Source: Chloroflexota bacterium (GTDB lineage Bacteria > Chloroflexota > Dehalococcoidia > Lucifugimonadales > GCA-002723415). From it: a DNA stretch of 64,000 bases. Where the stretch lies: the NCBI GenBank assembly GCA_002721445.1, contig PBKN01000005.1, positions 157,689 to 221,688 on the forward strand. The letters run 5' to 3'. The notes under the pieces are model-generated. The model worked only from the letters and a program-made list of their open reading frames with translations. It was not told the origin of the DNA and ran no database searches. This document shows, one piece after another, positions 55,351 to 64,000 of this stretch. Each line of letters begins with the position of its first letter. Position 1 is the stretch's first letter. Position numbers and translations under genes: made by a program.

Positions 55351-56328
55351 ATGAACATACTTGTAACAGGCTGTGCGGGATTTATTGGAAATAAAGTCTC
55401 TGAAATTTTACTAAATGATGGAAATCAAATATTTGGTATAGATAATTTAAATTCTTCATATGATATAAGTTTAAAAAAGTATAGATTAAATAATTTAAAC
55501 TTAAATTCAAATTTTAATTTTTTTGAATTAGATATTTCAAACTATAAATCAATAGAAAAAAATATTTTCAACCCATCAAAGAATATTAGATTTGACATAA
55601 TAATCAACTTAGCTGCTAGAGCAGGAGTAAGACAAAGCGTTGAAAATCCTTGGGATTACTATGAAAGTAATACTATTGGTACATTAAATCTATTAGAGTT
55701 ATGTAAAAAATGGAATATACCAAAATTCATACTTGCATCAACTTCGAGTCTATACGGACTAAATAAAAATATGCCTTTCTTAGAAGAAATTAATACTGAC
55801 CAAGTTTTATCCCCTTACGCTGCTTCTAAAAAAGCATGTGAGGTACTAGCACACACTTATCATTATCTTCATAAAATAGATATTTCAGTTTTAAGGTTTT
55901 TTACAGTTTATGGCCCAGCTGGACGACCAGATATGAGTATATTCAAATTTATTAAATCTATAGATGAAGCAAAACCTATCACTATATTTGGAGATGGTAC
56001 ACAAAGTAGAGATTTTACTTACGTTGATGATATAGCAGCAGGAGTTATATCTTCTATAAGAGCTACTGGATATCAGATAATAAACTTAGGAAATGACAAA
56101 CCAATAATATTGTCTAACATAGTAGAATTAATTGAAAATTATTTAAATAAAAAAGCAATTATTAATTACACACCTGCTCATGCTGCAGATGTAAAAGACA
56201 CATGGGCTAATATCGAAAAAGCAAAAAACCTACTCCAATGGGGACCAACAATATCTATTGAAGAAGGTATTAAAAGAACTGTAAATTGGTATTTAGAAAA
56301 TAAAACCTGGTTATCAAAAATAAAATAA
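55351..56328 (+). CDS. NAD-dependent nucleotide-sugar epimerase (UDP-glucuronate 4-epimerase type)
   Basis: 325 residues, extended SDR. The NAD loop is TGCAGFIG (6-13). The Ser and Tyr-x-x-x-Lys catalytic set appears in ASTSSLYG and YAASKKACE. LAARAGVRQSVENP and FTVYGPAGRPDMSIF are characteristic of UDP-glucuronate or UDP-GalA 4-epimerases. It interconverts uronic-acid or hexose sugars for surface glycans. GGAG occurs ten bases before the ATG. rsmG follows after nine bases. Confidence 0.88.
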   Translation: MNILVTGCAGFIGNKVSEILLNDGNQIFGIDNLNSSYDISLKKYRLNNLNLNSNFNFFELDISNYKSIEKNIFNPSKNIRFDIIINLAARAGVRQSVENPWDYYESNTIGTLNLLELCKKWNIPKFILASTSSLYGLNKNMPFLEEINTDQVLSPYAASKKACEVLAHTYHYLHKIDISVLRFFTVYGPAGRPDMSIFKFIKSIDEAKPITIFGDGTQSRDFTYVDDIAAGVISSIRATGYQIINLGNDKPIILSNIVELIENYLNKKAIINYTPAHAADVKDTWANIEKAKNLLQWGPTISIEEGIKRTVNWYLENKTWLSKIK

Positions 56329-56337
56329 ATTATAAAA

Positions 56338-57054
56338 ATGTATCCAGAAATTTTAGTAAAAGAATCTAAAAAACTTGGTATAGATTTAAACAACAATCAA
56401 ATCAAACAATTTGTTGTATATTATAACCTTTTAGAAGAGTGGAATAAAAAAATCAATTTAACTTCAATTACGGAATTTAGGTCTGTTCAAATTAAACACT
56501 TCTTAGATTCTTTAGCTACTTTTAATTCTATACCTTCAATTTTATTTAATACAGGTTCATTGATTGATATAGGCACTGGCGCAGGATTCCCAGGGATCCC
56601 ATTAAAAATTGCTTTACCAGGACTAAAATTAACACTTCTTGAATCCACAAAAAAGAAAACATATTTTCTAGAAACTGTCTCAAAAGTTTTAAAATTAAAT
56701 TCAACAACAATCATAAATAAACGAGCTGAAGATCTTGCTCATGATATAAATTTTAGAGAAAAGTATGATTTGGCCACTGTAAGAGCAGTAGGAAAACTTG
56801 CCATGATAAGTGAACTTTGTTTACCTTTTTGTAAAATTGGAGGAAAATTACTTGCTTTAAAAAATCCAAACATCGAATATGAAATTAAAAATGCAGAACA
56901 CGCAATAAATTTACTGGGTGGGAAATTAGGGAAAACTAAGAATATAAAACTTACTGAAAATAAAATAACAAGTTTAATTGAAGTTTTTAAACAAAAACAA
57001 ACTAACAACAAGTATCCTAGAAAACCTGGAATACCGAAAAAATACCCTTTGTAA
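56338..57054 (+). CDS. rsmG: 16S rRNA (guanine-527-N7) methyltransferase
   Basis: 238 residues. Methylates G527 of 16S rRNA. LIDIGTGAGFPGIPLKIALP is the SAM-binding loop (core DIGTGAGFPGIPL), and YNLLEEWNKKINLTSI and ATVRAVGKLAMISEL are further family signatures. The C-terminus ends with PRKPGIPKKYPL, also typical. Usually rsmG lies near oriC with gidA and parAB; here it is behind a sugar epimerase. Confidence 0.94.
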   Translation: MYPEILVKESKKLGIDLNNNQIKQFVVYYNLLEEWNKKINLTSITEFRSVQIKHFLDSLATFNSIPSILFNTGSLIDIGTGAGFPGIPLKIALPGLKLTLLESTKKKTYFLETVSKVLKLNSTTIINKRAEDLAHDINFREKYDLATVRAVGKLAMISELCLPFCKIGGKLLALKNPNIEYEIKNAEHAINLLGGKLGKTKNIKLTENKITSLIEVFKQKQTNNKYPRKPGIPKKYPL

Positions 57055-57097
57055 ATATTTTTATACTCTAAAAACCTTGTTTCAATTTATATACATA

Positions 57098-57133
57098 ATA
57101 TATGAATCCACCTTGATATATGAATCCACCTTG
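57098..57133. repeat. Perfect 18-bp tandem duplication
   Basis: atatatgaatccaccttg occurs at 57098-57115 and again at 57116-57133, in the 160-base gap before ilvD. Each copy ends in CCTTG. The function is unknown; it could be a doubled regulatory site. Confidence 0.88.
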
Positions 57134-57214
57134 AAAATTACTAATTAACAAGCTAATCTGTATTTGTTAATAACAACAATCTCTACTAAAATAAACCAAC
57201 AAATGGAAGTTAAT

Positions 57215-58894
57215 ATGAATAAAACAAAAAATCTAAAAAAAATGAGCTCTGTAGTTAGCGAAGGACCAAGTAGAGCTGCAGCAAGAGCAATGCTAAGGGC
57301 TACAGGTCTAACAGATGAAGACATGGAAAAGCCTTTTGTTAGCGTAGCAAACCTAGCTAGTGATGTTACTCCATGTAATTTTCATTTAGATAGATTATCA
57401 CATAAAGTTAAAGAGGGATTAAAAAATGCAGGAGCTGTCCCATTCCTTTTCGGAACAATCACAATAAGTGACGGTATATCTATGGGTACTGAAGGAATGA
57501 AAGCATCTTTAGTAAGTAGAGAAGTAATAGCTGATTCAATAGAAACTGTCACATTTGGTGAAAGTATGGATGGAGTTATAGCTGTTGCAGCATGTGACAA
57601 AAATATGCCGGGCATTTTAATGTCTATGGCTAGACTAAATTTACCTTCAATATTTGTATACGGAGGAGCAATATTACCTGGGCAATACAAAGGTAAAGAT
57701 ATAAATGTTCAAGACATGTTTGAGGCTATTGGAACTTATTCTCAAGGAAAATTATCATTAGAAGAATTAATTGCTATGGAAAAAGTAGCTTGCCCCGGAG
57801 AAGGCGCATGTGCTGGTATGTTCACAGCTAATACTATGGCTGCAGCTATAGAAGCTATGGGTATGTCAACACCAGGTAGTTCTTCTATACCCGCAATAGA
57901 CCCTCGCAATGAAGAAGTAGCATTTAATTCAGGCCATTTACTATTTAATATGCTTGAAAAAGATATAAAGTCTAGAGATATAATAACTCGTAAATCCCTT
58001 GAAAATGCCATAACCGTAGTATTATCTATGGGAGGATCCACAAACGCAGTATTACATTTATTAGCAATTGCACATGAAGCTGAAGTAGATTTAACAATCG
58101 ATGATTTTGATAGGCTAAGCAGAAAAACACCCTATTTAACAGACCTAAGACCATCAGGTAAGTATGTAATGGCTGATATGGATAAAGTTGGAGGGGTTCC
58201 AACTATAATGAAAGAATTATTACATAAAGGATTATTACATGGAGATGCTTTAACTGTAACTGGTAAAAGCATAGAAGAAAATTTAGATACATTTAATACC
58301 CGACCAGATAATCAAGTAATTCATCGAATATCTTCACCAAGAAGTCCTACAGGCGGATTGATTATTCTTAAAGGAAATTTAGCACCTGAAGGAGCCGTGT
58401 TAAAAGTATCAGGATCAAAGAGCTTAAATCACACAGGTCCAGCTAGAGTATTTGACGGTGAAAGATCAGCGTTTGAAGCAGTTACAACTGGACAAATAAA
58501 AGATGGAGATGTCGTAGTAATCAGATATGAAGGTCCAAAAGGCGGACCAGGCATGCAAGAAATGCTAGCTGTAACTGGCGCAATAATGGGTCAAGATATT
58601 AAAAATAATATTCTTCTTATGACTGATGGAAGATTCTCAGGAGCATCTCATGGACCTATGATTGGACATGTAGCCCCTGAAGCTGCTGTAGGAGGACCCA
58701 TAGCTATGATTAAAGAGGGTGACATAATAACTATGGATGTAGAATCCAGAATATTAAATGTTGATATAACTGACGAAGAATTAAAGAATAGAAAAAATGC
58801 CTGGAATCCCCCTAAGCCCAAATATACTCACGGTGTAATGGCAAAATATGCTAAATTAGTTACATCAGCATCAAAAGGCGCAGTCACAACATAA
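57215..58894 (+). CDS. ilvD: Dihydroxy-acid dehydratase
   Basis: The Fe-S dehydratase that makes the 2-oxoacids of valine and isoleucine. 559 residues from ATG at 57215, the standard length; GGAAG stands five bases before. An upstream TTG at 57164 would add 17 residues unlike IlvD. Cluster and Mg residues lie in [27 protein letters not shown] and GGSTNAVLH. The C-terminal [19 protein letters not shown] (core [13 protein letters not shown]) is the other signature. Confidence 0.96.
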   Translation: MNKTKNLKKMSSVVSEGPSRAAARAMLRATGLTDEDMEKPFVSVANLASDVTPCNFHLDRLSHKVKEGLKNAGAVPFLFGTITISDGISMGTEGMKASLVSREVIADSIETVTFGESMDGVIAVAACDKNMPGILMSMARLNLPSIFVYGGAILPGQYKGKDINVQDMFEAIGTYSQGKLSLEELIAMEKVACPGEGACAGMFTANTMAAAIEAMGMSTPGSSSIPAIDPRNEEVAFNSGHLLFNMLEKDIKSRDIITRKSLENAITVVLSMGGSTNAVLHLLAIAHEAEVDLTIDDFDRLSRKTPYLTDLRPSGKYVMADMDKVGGVPTIMKELLHKGLLHGDALTVTGKSIEENLDTFNTRPDNQVIHRISSPRSPTGGLIILKGNLAPEGAVLKVSGSKSLNHTGPARVFDGERSAFEAVTTGQIKDGDVVVIRYEGPKGGPGMQEMLAVTGAIMGQDIKNNILLMTDGRFSGASHGPMIGHVAPEAAVGGPIAMIKEGDIITMDVESRILNVDITDEELKNRKNAWNPPKPKYTHGVMAKYAKLVTSASKGAVTT

Positions 58895-59068
58895 TAAATT
58901 AATGTATTAATTGAATTACTATAATATTTGGTTTAATAACTATGCTAAATATAAGTAAATATTTTCACTTGATTTTATTATTTATTAAAAAACTTCACCA
59001 ATTGTGGCTAAATTAAGCATATGATATATTTATAAATAGATGATTTAATAATTAAGAAAATTAGCAAT

Positions 59069-59743
59069 TTGATTAATATAAAAAATTCAATTTCAAATGC
59101 CACACTATTAATATCTGCTGTGATATTTCTTATCAGCTTATATTTAATTTTCATTTGGGTGCCTACTGAAATAAATCAAGGAATAGCTCAAAGAATTTTT
59201 TATTTTCATGTCCCCATTGGCTGGCTAGGAATGATATCTATAATAATAGTTGCTATCTCCAGTTTTATTCATTTAATTACTAAAAATGAAAAATGGGATA
59301 ACCTTGCATATTCTTCAGCAGAATTAGGAATAATATTCGCGTCCCTGATATTGGTAACAGGAAGTATATGGGCAAAGCCAATCTGGGGGGTGTGGTGGAC
59401 ATGGGATCCTAAACTTACAACTACTCTAATACTATGGTTTTTTTATTTAGGATACTTAATGGTAAGATCATATTCTCCAGCAGGAATTCAAAGTAAACAA
59501 TATAGCTCTGTTATTGCGTTGATCGGAGCTATCGATGCTCCTATTATTTACATGGCAAGTGTATGGTGGAGATCGGCACATCCAAGCCCTAATATACCTA
59601 TGGATTTAGATAGTAAAATGCTAATAACATTTTTAATTTCATTATTATCATTTACAATATTATATATATATATGCTTAACAAAAGATACAATTTAAAAAA
59701 AATCGAAGGTAAAATAGATGAGATATATAGAAACATTAATTAA
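59069..59743 (+). CDS. ccmC: Haem exporter/chaperone subunit CcmC
   Basis: 224 residues, six membrane helices. The tryptophan-rich haem motif is WGVWWTWDPKLTTTLI near residue 110, with conserved His flanking it (FYFHVPIGWLGM before and SAHPSPNIP after). CcmC loads haem onto CcmE. TTG at 59069 is the start; no good ribosome-binding site is visible. The gene overlaps the ccmD-like gene by 26 bases. Confidence 0.92.
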   Translation: MINIKNSISNATLLISAVIFLISLYLIFIWVPTEINQGIAQRIFYFHVPIGWLGMISIIIVAISSFIHLITKNEKWDNLAYSSAELGIIFASLILVTGSIWAKPIWGVWWTWDPKLTTTLILWFFYLGYLMVRSYSPAGIQSKQYSSVIALIGAIDAPIIYMASVWWRSAHPSPNIPMDLDSKMLITFLISLLSFTILYIYMLNKRYNLKKIEGKIDEIYRNIN

Positions 59744-60020
59744 TTATTCTTTTTTAAAAAATATTATAAGCATATTATTTATTAGTTTGATGTTTTTGAT
59801 GACTCAAGACATAATTTTTTCTAGCGATGGAGGCACAAGTGCTGCAAATGGTCAAATTATAATCAAAGAATCCAATTCAAACCTTGGATATTTGTTTGCA
59901 GTTTTCTTCGTAACATGGATAGCTTTTTTTGGATATTTATTTTTTATGTCTAAAAAACAAGAAAATATAATTCATGATATTAAAGAACTGGAAAATATCA
60001 TTTCTAATGAAAAATCTTAA
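59718..60020 (+). CDS. ccmD: CcmD-like protein with N-terminal extension
   Basis: 100 residues. The C-terminal part (YLFAVFFVTWIAFFGYLFFMSKKQENIIHDIKELE, split as GYLFAVFFVTWIAFFGYLF and the charged helix after it) fits CcmD, a single-helix protein that helps release holo-CcmE. CcmD is usually 40-70 residues. Here an extra hydrophobic stretch (SILFISLMFLMTQDIIF) and a Ser/Gly-rich linker precede it, perhaps a signal peptide. The start at 59718 lies inside ccmC; an internal Met near residue 26 is an alternative. The position between ccmC and ccmE supports the call. Confidence 0.68.
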   Translation: MRYIETLINYSFLKNIISILFISLMFLMTQDIIFSSDGGTSAANGQIIIKESNSNLGYLFAVFFVTWIAFFGYLFFMSKKQENIIHDIKELENIISNEKS

Positions 60021-60047
60021 TAATCGAAAAACTTTTAGTGTGCTAAA

Positions 60048-60491
60048 TTGAGTGAATCCCTTAATATAAATGAAAATATAATTATTAATAACAAATATAA
60101 AATAGTTGTAAGCGTGCTAGTATTAATTGGAGCTTTATCTTATCTAATATTTTTAGCATTCAATAGTGCCACTATTTATTACTATACTGTTGGAGAAGCA
60201 AATAAATTAGATAACAATATAAAATCTGAGAGGATGCTTCGCATTAGTGGTACATTAAAACCAAATTCTTTTTCTAGAGAAGAGGACTCTACTACCTCTT
60301 ATTTCATACTTACAGACGGACAAGAAACATTAAATGCTTACCATAATGGAATAATCCCTGATTTGTTTTTTAATGAACATTCCGAAATAATTCTTGAAGG
60401 CAGATATGATAGTAATAAAAATTTTCAAAGTAATAATATAATAGTTAAATGCCCTTCAAAATACTCAGCCGTAGAAGAAGAAGAAGTATAG
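60048..60491 (+). CDS. ccmE: Haem chaperone CcmE, cysteine variant
   Basis: 147 residues. One N-terminal helix (VVSVLVLIGALSYLIFL), then the OB-fold domain: ERMLRISGTLKPNSF, SYFILTDG and HSEIILEGRY. The haem-attaching residue is Cys135 in VKCPSKY, with Tyr139. In E. coli it is His in HDENY. The Cys-x3-Tyr form is that of the CcmE found in archaea and Desulfovibrio. Start TTG at 60048 has no strong ribosome-binding site. Last gene of ccmCDE; it ends 11 bases before the converging DUF3999 gene stop. Confidence 0.9.
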   Translation: MSESLNINENIIINNKYKIVVSVLVLIGALSYLIFLAFNSATIYYYTVGEANKLDNNIKSERMLRISGTLKPNSFSREEDSTTSYFILTDGQETLNAYHNGIIPDLFFNEHSEIILEGRYDSNKNFQSNNIIVKCPSKYSAVEEEEV

Positions 60492-60502
60492 TATATATAT
60501 TA

Positions 60503-61792
60503 CTAACTAGTATATAATTTGATCCTTCTAATAGTAATTACTATTATTATTGCCAATATACTAGCAGTCAAAAATAAAATCCCAGGCATTAGCCAAGAAT
60601 GCCTGTCGAAAATACTTAAATTATCTAAAAAGAATATATTCTCTTGCTCAATTCCTAAAATGGCTTTATAAGAATTACGTGTATCTATGTTCTCAAAAAA
60701 ATACTTAATATCATAAGAAACATTTTTTGCATTTAAATTACCGTAATAAAGCCTATACATATGGCCCAAATCACCTTTAAAAATCACACTTCTATTAACT
60801 CCAATAATATTAGGTTCTAAAACATTTAAAGGAAGATCATCTTGATTATAAATTACTATTTCAATAAATCTTTTTTTAATTTCAGGGTATTCTATAACGT
60901 TATCAATAATCAAAGAGCCTCCATCAGAAAAAGAGAAAATAGGTTGTTTGTTAACAATCTTTTCCCAGTTTCTCTTATCTGTACTAGCTTTAACATCTAC
61001 CAATCTATAAAAATTTTCTGTTTCTGTTTTAATCAAAATTTTAGAACTAGGTATCCCTTCAAAGCCCAAATCCAAAGATACAGTTGTTAAAGATAAATTT
61101 TTATCATTAACAATATTCGAATTTAAAATATCCCAAGAAGTTTCTTCAGCTAGAATCTCTTTAGAAAAGAAAACTTCAACATCTGATATTGATAAATCTC
61201 CTTTCCCGCCATCATCTATCTTAATACGCAAAAATTGTGATTTAGAATCTAAATATTTTACTGCTGTATCCCGGAAAGAAAAGTCAGCATTTCTAAATCC
61301 AGATATTTCCCCAGATCCAATTTTTTTCCATTGTATTTTATCAATACTTGATTCAATTGAAACTTTACGACTAAAATTTTCAGACAAGCTAATTATATTC
61401 ACTTGATTATGAATTGTAGTTAAATTACCTAAATCTAAAATAACTGTATTAAATTCATTTTTTAAAAAGCTATTCTCTACAATTTTACTTTTTAAAAGTG
61501 TTTCACTAAACGAACCTAATTTCACTTCTATGCTGTAAGGCATTTCATATTTGCTATCTTCAACTACTCTTAAGTCTTTCAAATCAGTATGAGATTTTTT
61601 ATATATTTCAGAATCGATTTTTATTTCAATTATTTTATTGTCTAATTCATTTTCACTAATGATAATATTCTTATAATATGGCCAATGGTTTAAAAAAAAA
61701 TCTGCCCGTAAAAGATTAATATTTAATAAAAATAATATAGAAACTATAAAAAAAATATTCCTATTTTCCAATATAAAACTATTTATTTTCAA
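60503..61792 (-). CDS. DUF3999-like membrane-anchored protein
   Basis: 429 residues. Signal-like helix at 13-31 (IFFIVSILFLLNINLLRADFF), a large beta-rich outer part with two discoidin-like repeats (KVSIESSIDKIQWKKIGSGE and LVDVKASTDKRNWEKIVNKQ, both ending in the W-x-K-I motif), and a C-terminal helix (MPGILFLTASILAIIIVI). Such proteins sit next to DUF2339 genes in many bacteria. TTG at 61792 overlaps the DUF2339 stop by 14 bases, so the two are translationally linked. Function unknown. Confidence 0.75.
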   Translation of the reverse strand: MKINSFILENRNIFFIVSILFLLNINLLRADFFLNHWPYYKNIIISENELDNKIIEIKIDSEIYKKSHTDLKDLRVVEDSKYEMPYSIEVKLGSFSETLLKSKIVENSFLKNEFNTVILDLGNLTTIHNQVNIISLSENFSRKVSIESSIDKIQWKKIGSGEISGFRNADFSFRDTAVKYLDSKSQFLRIKIDDGGKGDLSISDVEVFFSKEILAEETSWDILNSNIVNDKNLSLTTVSLDLGFEGIPSSKILIKTETENFYRLVDVKASTDKRNWEKIVNKQPIFSFSDGGSLIIDNVIEYPEIKKRFIEIVIYNQDDLPLNVLEPNIIGVNRSVIFKGDLGHMYRLYYGNLNAKNVSYDIKYFFENIDTRNSYKAILGIEQENIFFLDNLSIFDRHSWLMPGILFLTASILAIIIVITIRRIKLYTS

Positions 61793-64000
61793 ATAAAAAG
61801 CCTTTTATCAATTTACTATATTTTTGATACATTAAACCACCAATAATTAATATAGCACCTAAAATCAAGAATGCTGCAACTCTATATATTTGATCAAGTG
61901 AAAAGACATCATACAAAAATAATTTTGCTATTGGTATAGCTAAAACTATCAAACCTCCGATTCTTATTAATCTAAATTCTTTAATAACTCCAATACACAA
62001 TATAATGCCTGCATAAGTAGCCCAAAATATACTAACACCTAAGCTACTTAATTTTGCATCTTTTATAAAAGCTAATATTTCTAAACTAAACATTATTAAA
62101 GTAAGCAAATTAGCGATCACTAGAGCAGTAAGTAATATATCTTTTATTTCTAATTTGTCGAGTATATTTAATTTATTACTGAAAATTAAATATGCTGAAC
62201 CATATAAAGACAGAATAATAGATAGAAAAGCAAGAAACCTATAATTTAAAATAAATTGAATATTTTCATTATTAGTGTTAACAATATCTAAATTAATTAA
62301 ATTCAGTATAGAAATACCAAATAATAAGTATGAAAACCATCTTAATTCAATTAAACCAAATCTAAATGAAGTAAATATTAAAAATAAATTAAATATACTC
62401 CAAGCAAATATAATCCAAGAGCTTTCAAACTGTATAAAAATACCAATAGCAAATAGAATATTGGCACAACTAAAAAATACTGAATGCAACCCTAATCCAC
62501 GTCCATATTTTTCTAAAATCTTTTCTCTATCTAAAATATAACTAGAAGATTTTTTGATAATCCAACCAGACACAAGCGTAGATGCTATTACTAGAATATA
62601 TTCAATAGTATATACATTCCATATAGGCGTGATTTTTAAATTTAATAAAGTAGGAGTTCTATCAAATATCATCCAGATAAATGTTAGAGCTAAAAGAAAA
62701 TATCCGCTTATTCTAAATTCCCAAGACTTTAATACAAAAGAAAGCCATATAACTAGAGCTCCTTCAATTGACCAAGCTATCCCTAACCATGCTCCTTCTA
62801 ATTGTATTGGAAAAGCAATAGTAATAAATAATAATGATATTCCAAAATACATCAAGCTTAATTTAGGATTAGATTTATTTATCCTGAAAACATAATACCC
62901 TATACAAGAATAAATAACTGAAATTAATAAAGTAAAAGAACCCAACCAGTTTTTGAAATCAGAATCTCTAAAAATCCAATAACTAATAATCAAATAAAAT
63001 ATTCCATTAGCTAGCATAGTAGAATAATCTGAAATTCCTGGCACACGTTTCCAGATTATATGGAACAATAAGCCTACAAAAATGAATATCCCAAATATAG
63101 TCGACAAATATAATTGAGCTTCCCAGAATGTAGTTATTTCACTAAATTCAATATACCAAAATACAAATGCGAACATAGAAAACACTAACGCAAGCTTATT
63201 AAACCAACTCCAGTTTTTAAAAGTAGATAAAAATAAAACGCCTAAATCTAGCAATATCACATAAAAAAAGAATTGAGATTTAAGATTATTATAATTACTG
63301 CTATCTGGAGAAATTAAATTTGAATTACCTGCAGAAATAACAAATGGAGCTAAAAATGCACCTATAATTCCTATTGTAGCTAAACTTGCAGAATCATGCT
63401 TAAAAGCAAGCAAAGATGAAGTAAGGGTAATTAAAAATATTATGCTTATGGTTATATATAATCCAAACATACTATGTATAGCAAATGCAGCAAATACAGA
63501 AATATATAATATTCCAATACCTCCACCAAATAATGTCTGAGCATATTTCGGGTAACTTCTATAAAAATATTCTCCTAATCCTATAAAAATTAGACCAGTT
63601 AAGATTCCTAGAGTTACCTGTCCTGTTTCATCTATCCATTTATTATCAATAGCTAACTTCAAAAAAAATGCAGTACCTATTAATACAGCAAACACACCAA
63701 TACGAGCTAACCAATTACCACCTAAAATTAGCTCTAAATCAAATATATTATTAAATCTTTTTTTATAAGACTCAATGAGATTATCTGACTTTTCAAGCTT
63801 TGATTGACTAATATCTTTTAAGTTTTTCGAAGGGTCTATAGTGGCAGGAGGAACTTCCTTAATATAATCCTTTTCTTCTATCGACATCCCATTTCTAGCT
63901 AGGATCAACCTAAGTGATTTAACTTGTCTTTCTAAATTAATGATCCTATTTATTGAATTGATAGGTCTAGAATTTTTTTCTAAATCATCTAAATCAGCTG
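61779..64000 (-). CDS. DUF2339 polytopic membrane protein, 5' end outside the window
   Basis: At least 740 residues. The frame has no stop up to the window edge; the visible N-terminal stretch is a charged helix (INSINRIINLERQVKSLRL), as DUF2339 proteins carry a coiled coil ahead of the membrane part. A TTG at 63908 would give 709 residues but lies inside that helix and has no ribosome-binding site. From GGNWLARIGVFAVLIGTAFF onward there are twenty or more membrane helices with short loops. WLGIAWSIEGALVIWLSF is a repeated family motif. The role is unknown; a cell-envelope part is likely with the DUF3999 partner. Confidence 0.83.
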   Translation of the reverse strand, partial: ADLDDLEKNSRPINSINRIINLERQVKSLRLILARNGMSIEEKDYIKEVPPATIDPSKNLKDISQSKLEKSDNLIESYKKRFNNIFDLELILGGNWLARIGVFAVLIGTAFFLKLAIDNKWIDETGQVTLGILTGLIFIGLGEYFYRSYPKYAQTLFGGGIGILYISVFAAFAIHSMFGLYITISIIFLITLTSSLLAFKHDSASLATIGIIGAFLAPFVISAGNSNLISPDSSNYNNLKSQFFFYVILLDLGVLFLSTFKNWSWFNKLALVFSMFAFVFWYIEFSEITTFWEAQLYLSTIFGIFIFVGLLFHIIWKRVPGISDYSTMLANGIFYLIISYWIFRDSDFKNWLGSFTLLISVIYSCIGYYVFRINKSNPKLSLMYFGISLLFITIAFPIQLEGAWLGIAWSIEGALVIWLSFVLKSWEFRISGYFLLALTFIWMIFDRTPTLLNLKITPIWNVYTIEYILVIASTLVSGWIIKKSSSYILDREKILEKYGRGLGLHSVFFSCANILFAIGIFIQFESSWIIFAWSIFNLFLIFTSFRFGLIELRWFSYLLFGISILNLINLDIVNTNNENIQFILNYRFLAFLSIILSLYGSAYLIFSNKLNILDKLEIKDILLTALVIANLLTLIMFSLEILAFIKDAKLSSLGVSIFWATYAGIILCIGVIKEFRLIRIGGLIVLAIPIAKLFLYDVFSLDQIYRVAAFLILGAILIIGGLMYQKYSKLIKGFLFENK

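Noticed and set aside
55204-57054. Replication origin near rsmG
   Set aside because: No dnaA, gidA or parAB and no cluster of TTATCCACA-like boxes near the gene.
61779-63908. DUF2339 as a complete 709-residue gene
   Set aside because: The frame is open to base 64000 and the upstream residues form the expected coiled coil, so the gene is cut by the window.

Overview
The window is very AT-rich (about 30% GC by eye), gene-dense and almost free of mobile DNA. I see no insertion sequence, prophage, integrase, CRISPR array or rRNA operon. Intergenic gaps are short, many genes overlap or abut, and at least thirteen genes appear to start with TTG. This is the style of a streamlined, uncultivated marine bacterium. 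A Chloroflexota lineage of the SAR202/Dehalococcoidia type is my best guess, from the mix of acyl-CoA dehydrogenases, a sarcosine/dimethylglycine dehydrogenase-like flavoprotein, a NIPSNAP protein, a 2-oxoacid:ferredoxin oxidoreductase and a Cys-type CcmE. The sequence alone does not prove that placement.

Layout. 1-1.1 kb: the end-truncated rplS (L19) with an acidic repeat tail, an HU gene and a tRNA with anticodon CAT. 1.2-5.6 kb: DAO/GcvT flavoprotein, membrane acyltransferase, P-loop kinase-like protein. 5.6-11.4 kb (minus): gltX, yqeY-like, purQ, a transporter split into two half-genes, purL. 11.5-14.1 kb: GNAT, two-domain NIPSNAP and two related small membrane proteins. 14.2-17.9 kb (minus): ccmH, ccmF, a CcmI-like protein and an unknown membrane-anchored protein. 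18-20.9 kb: BioD/DRTGG protein, DUF1501 protein, YqeK-like HD phosphatase. 20.9-28.7 kb (minus): MFS transporter, Mrp and SufT-like Fe-S assembly genes, uvrB, methyltransferase, ruvA, ruvC, yebC, flavin reductase. 28.8-32.2 kb: a stand-alone Lrp/AsnC RAM domain, paired acyl-CoA dehydrogenases and an enoyl-CoA hydratase/isomerase. 32.3-38.4 kb: HemL-type aminotransferase, LarE, metallo-hydrolase, lysA, rhomboid, purN. 38.4-41.7 kb (minus): tig-clpP-clpX. 41.8-50.9 kb: sulfite/nitrite reductase, CcdA, FAH-family enzyme, ccmA-ccmB, korAB and two MaoC-like genes. 51-58.9 kb: CaCA antiporter with an unusual leader, cinA, a TPP enzyme, a sugar epimerase, rsmG, ilvD. 59-64 kb: ccmC-ccmD-ccmE, then DUF3999 and DUF2339 membrane proteins, the latter running off the window.

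Together the genes describe an aerobic heterotroph. It has c-type cytochromes, because the whole System I maturation set is here but spread over four loci. It degrades acyl-CoA compounds and probably methylated amines, makes its own purines, lysine and branched-chain amino acids, and may assimilate sulfite. The least explained piece of DNA is the 328-base gap at 50888-51215, ahead of the cation antiporter. There a -10 box sits inside a perfect palindrome. It is followed by a strong Shine-Dalgarno sequence with a ten-codon reading frame, two mutually exclusive hairpins built on a repeated heptamer, and a further 11-bp hairpin. I think this is a regulated leader RNA not matching any class I recognise.
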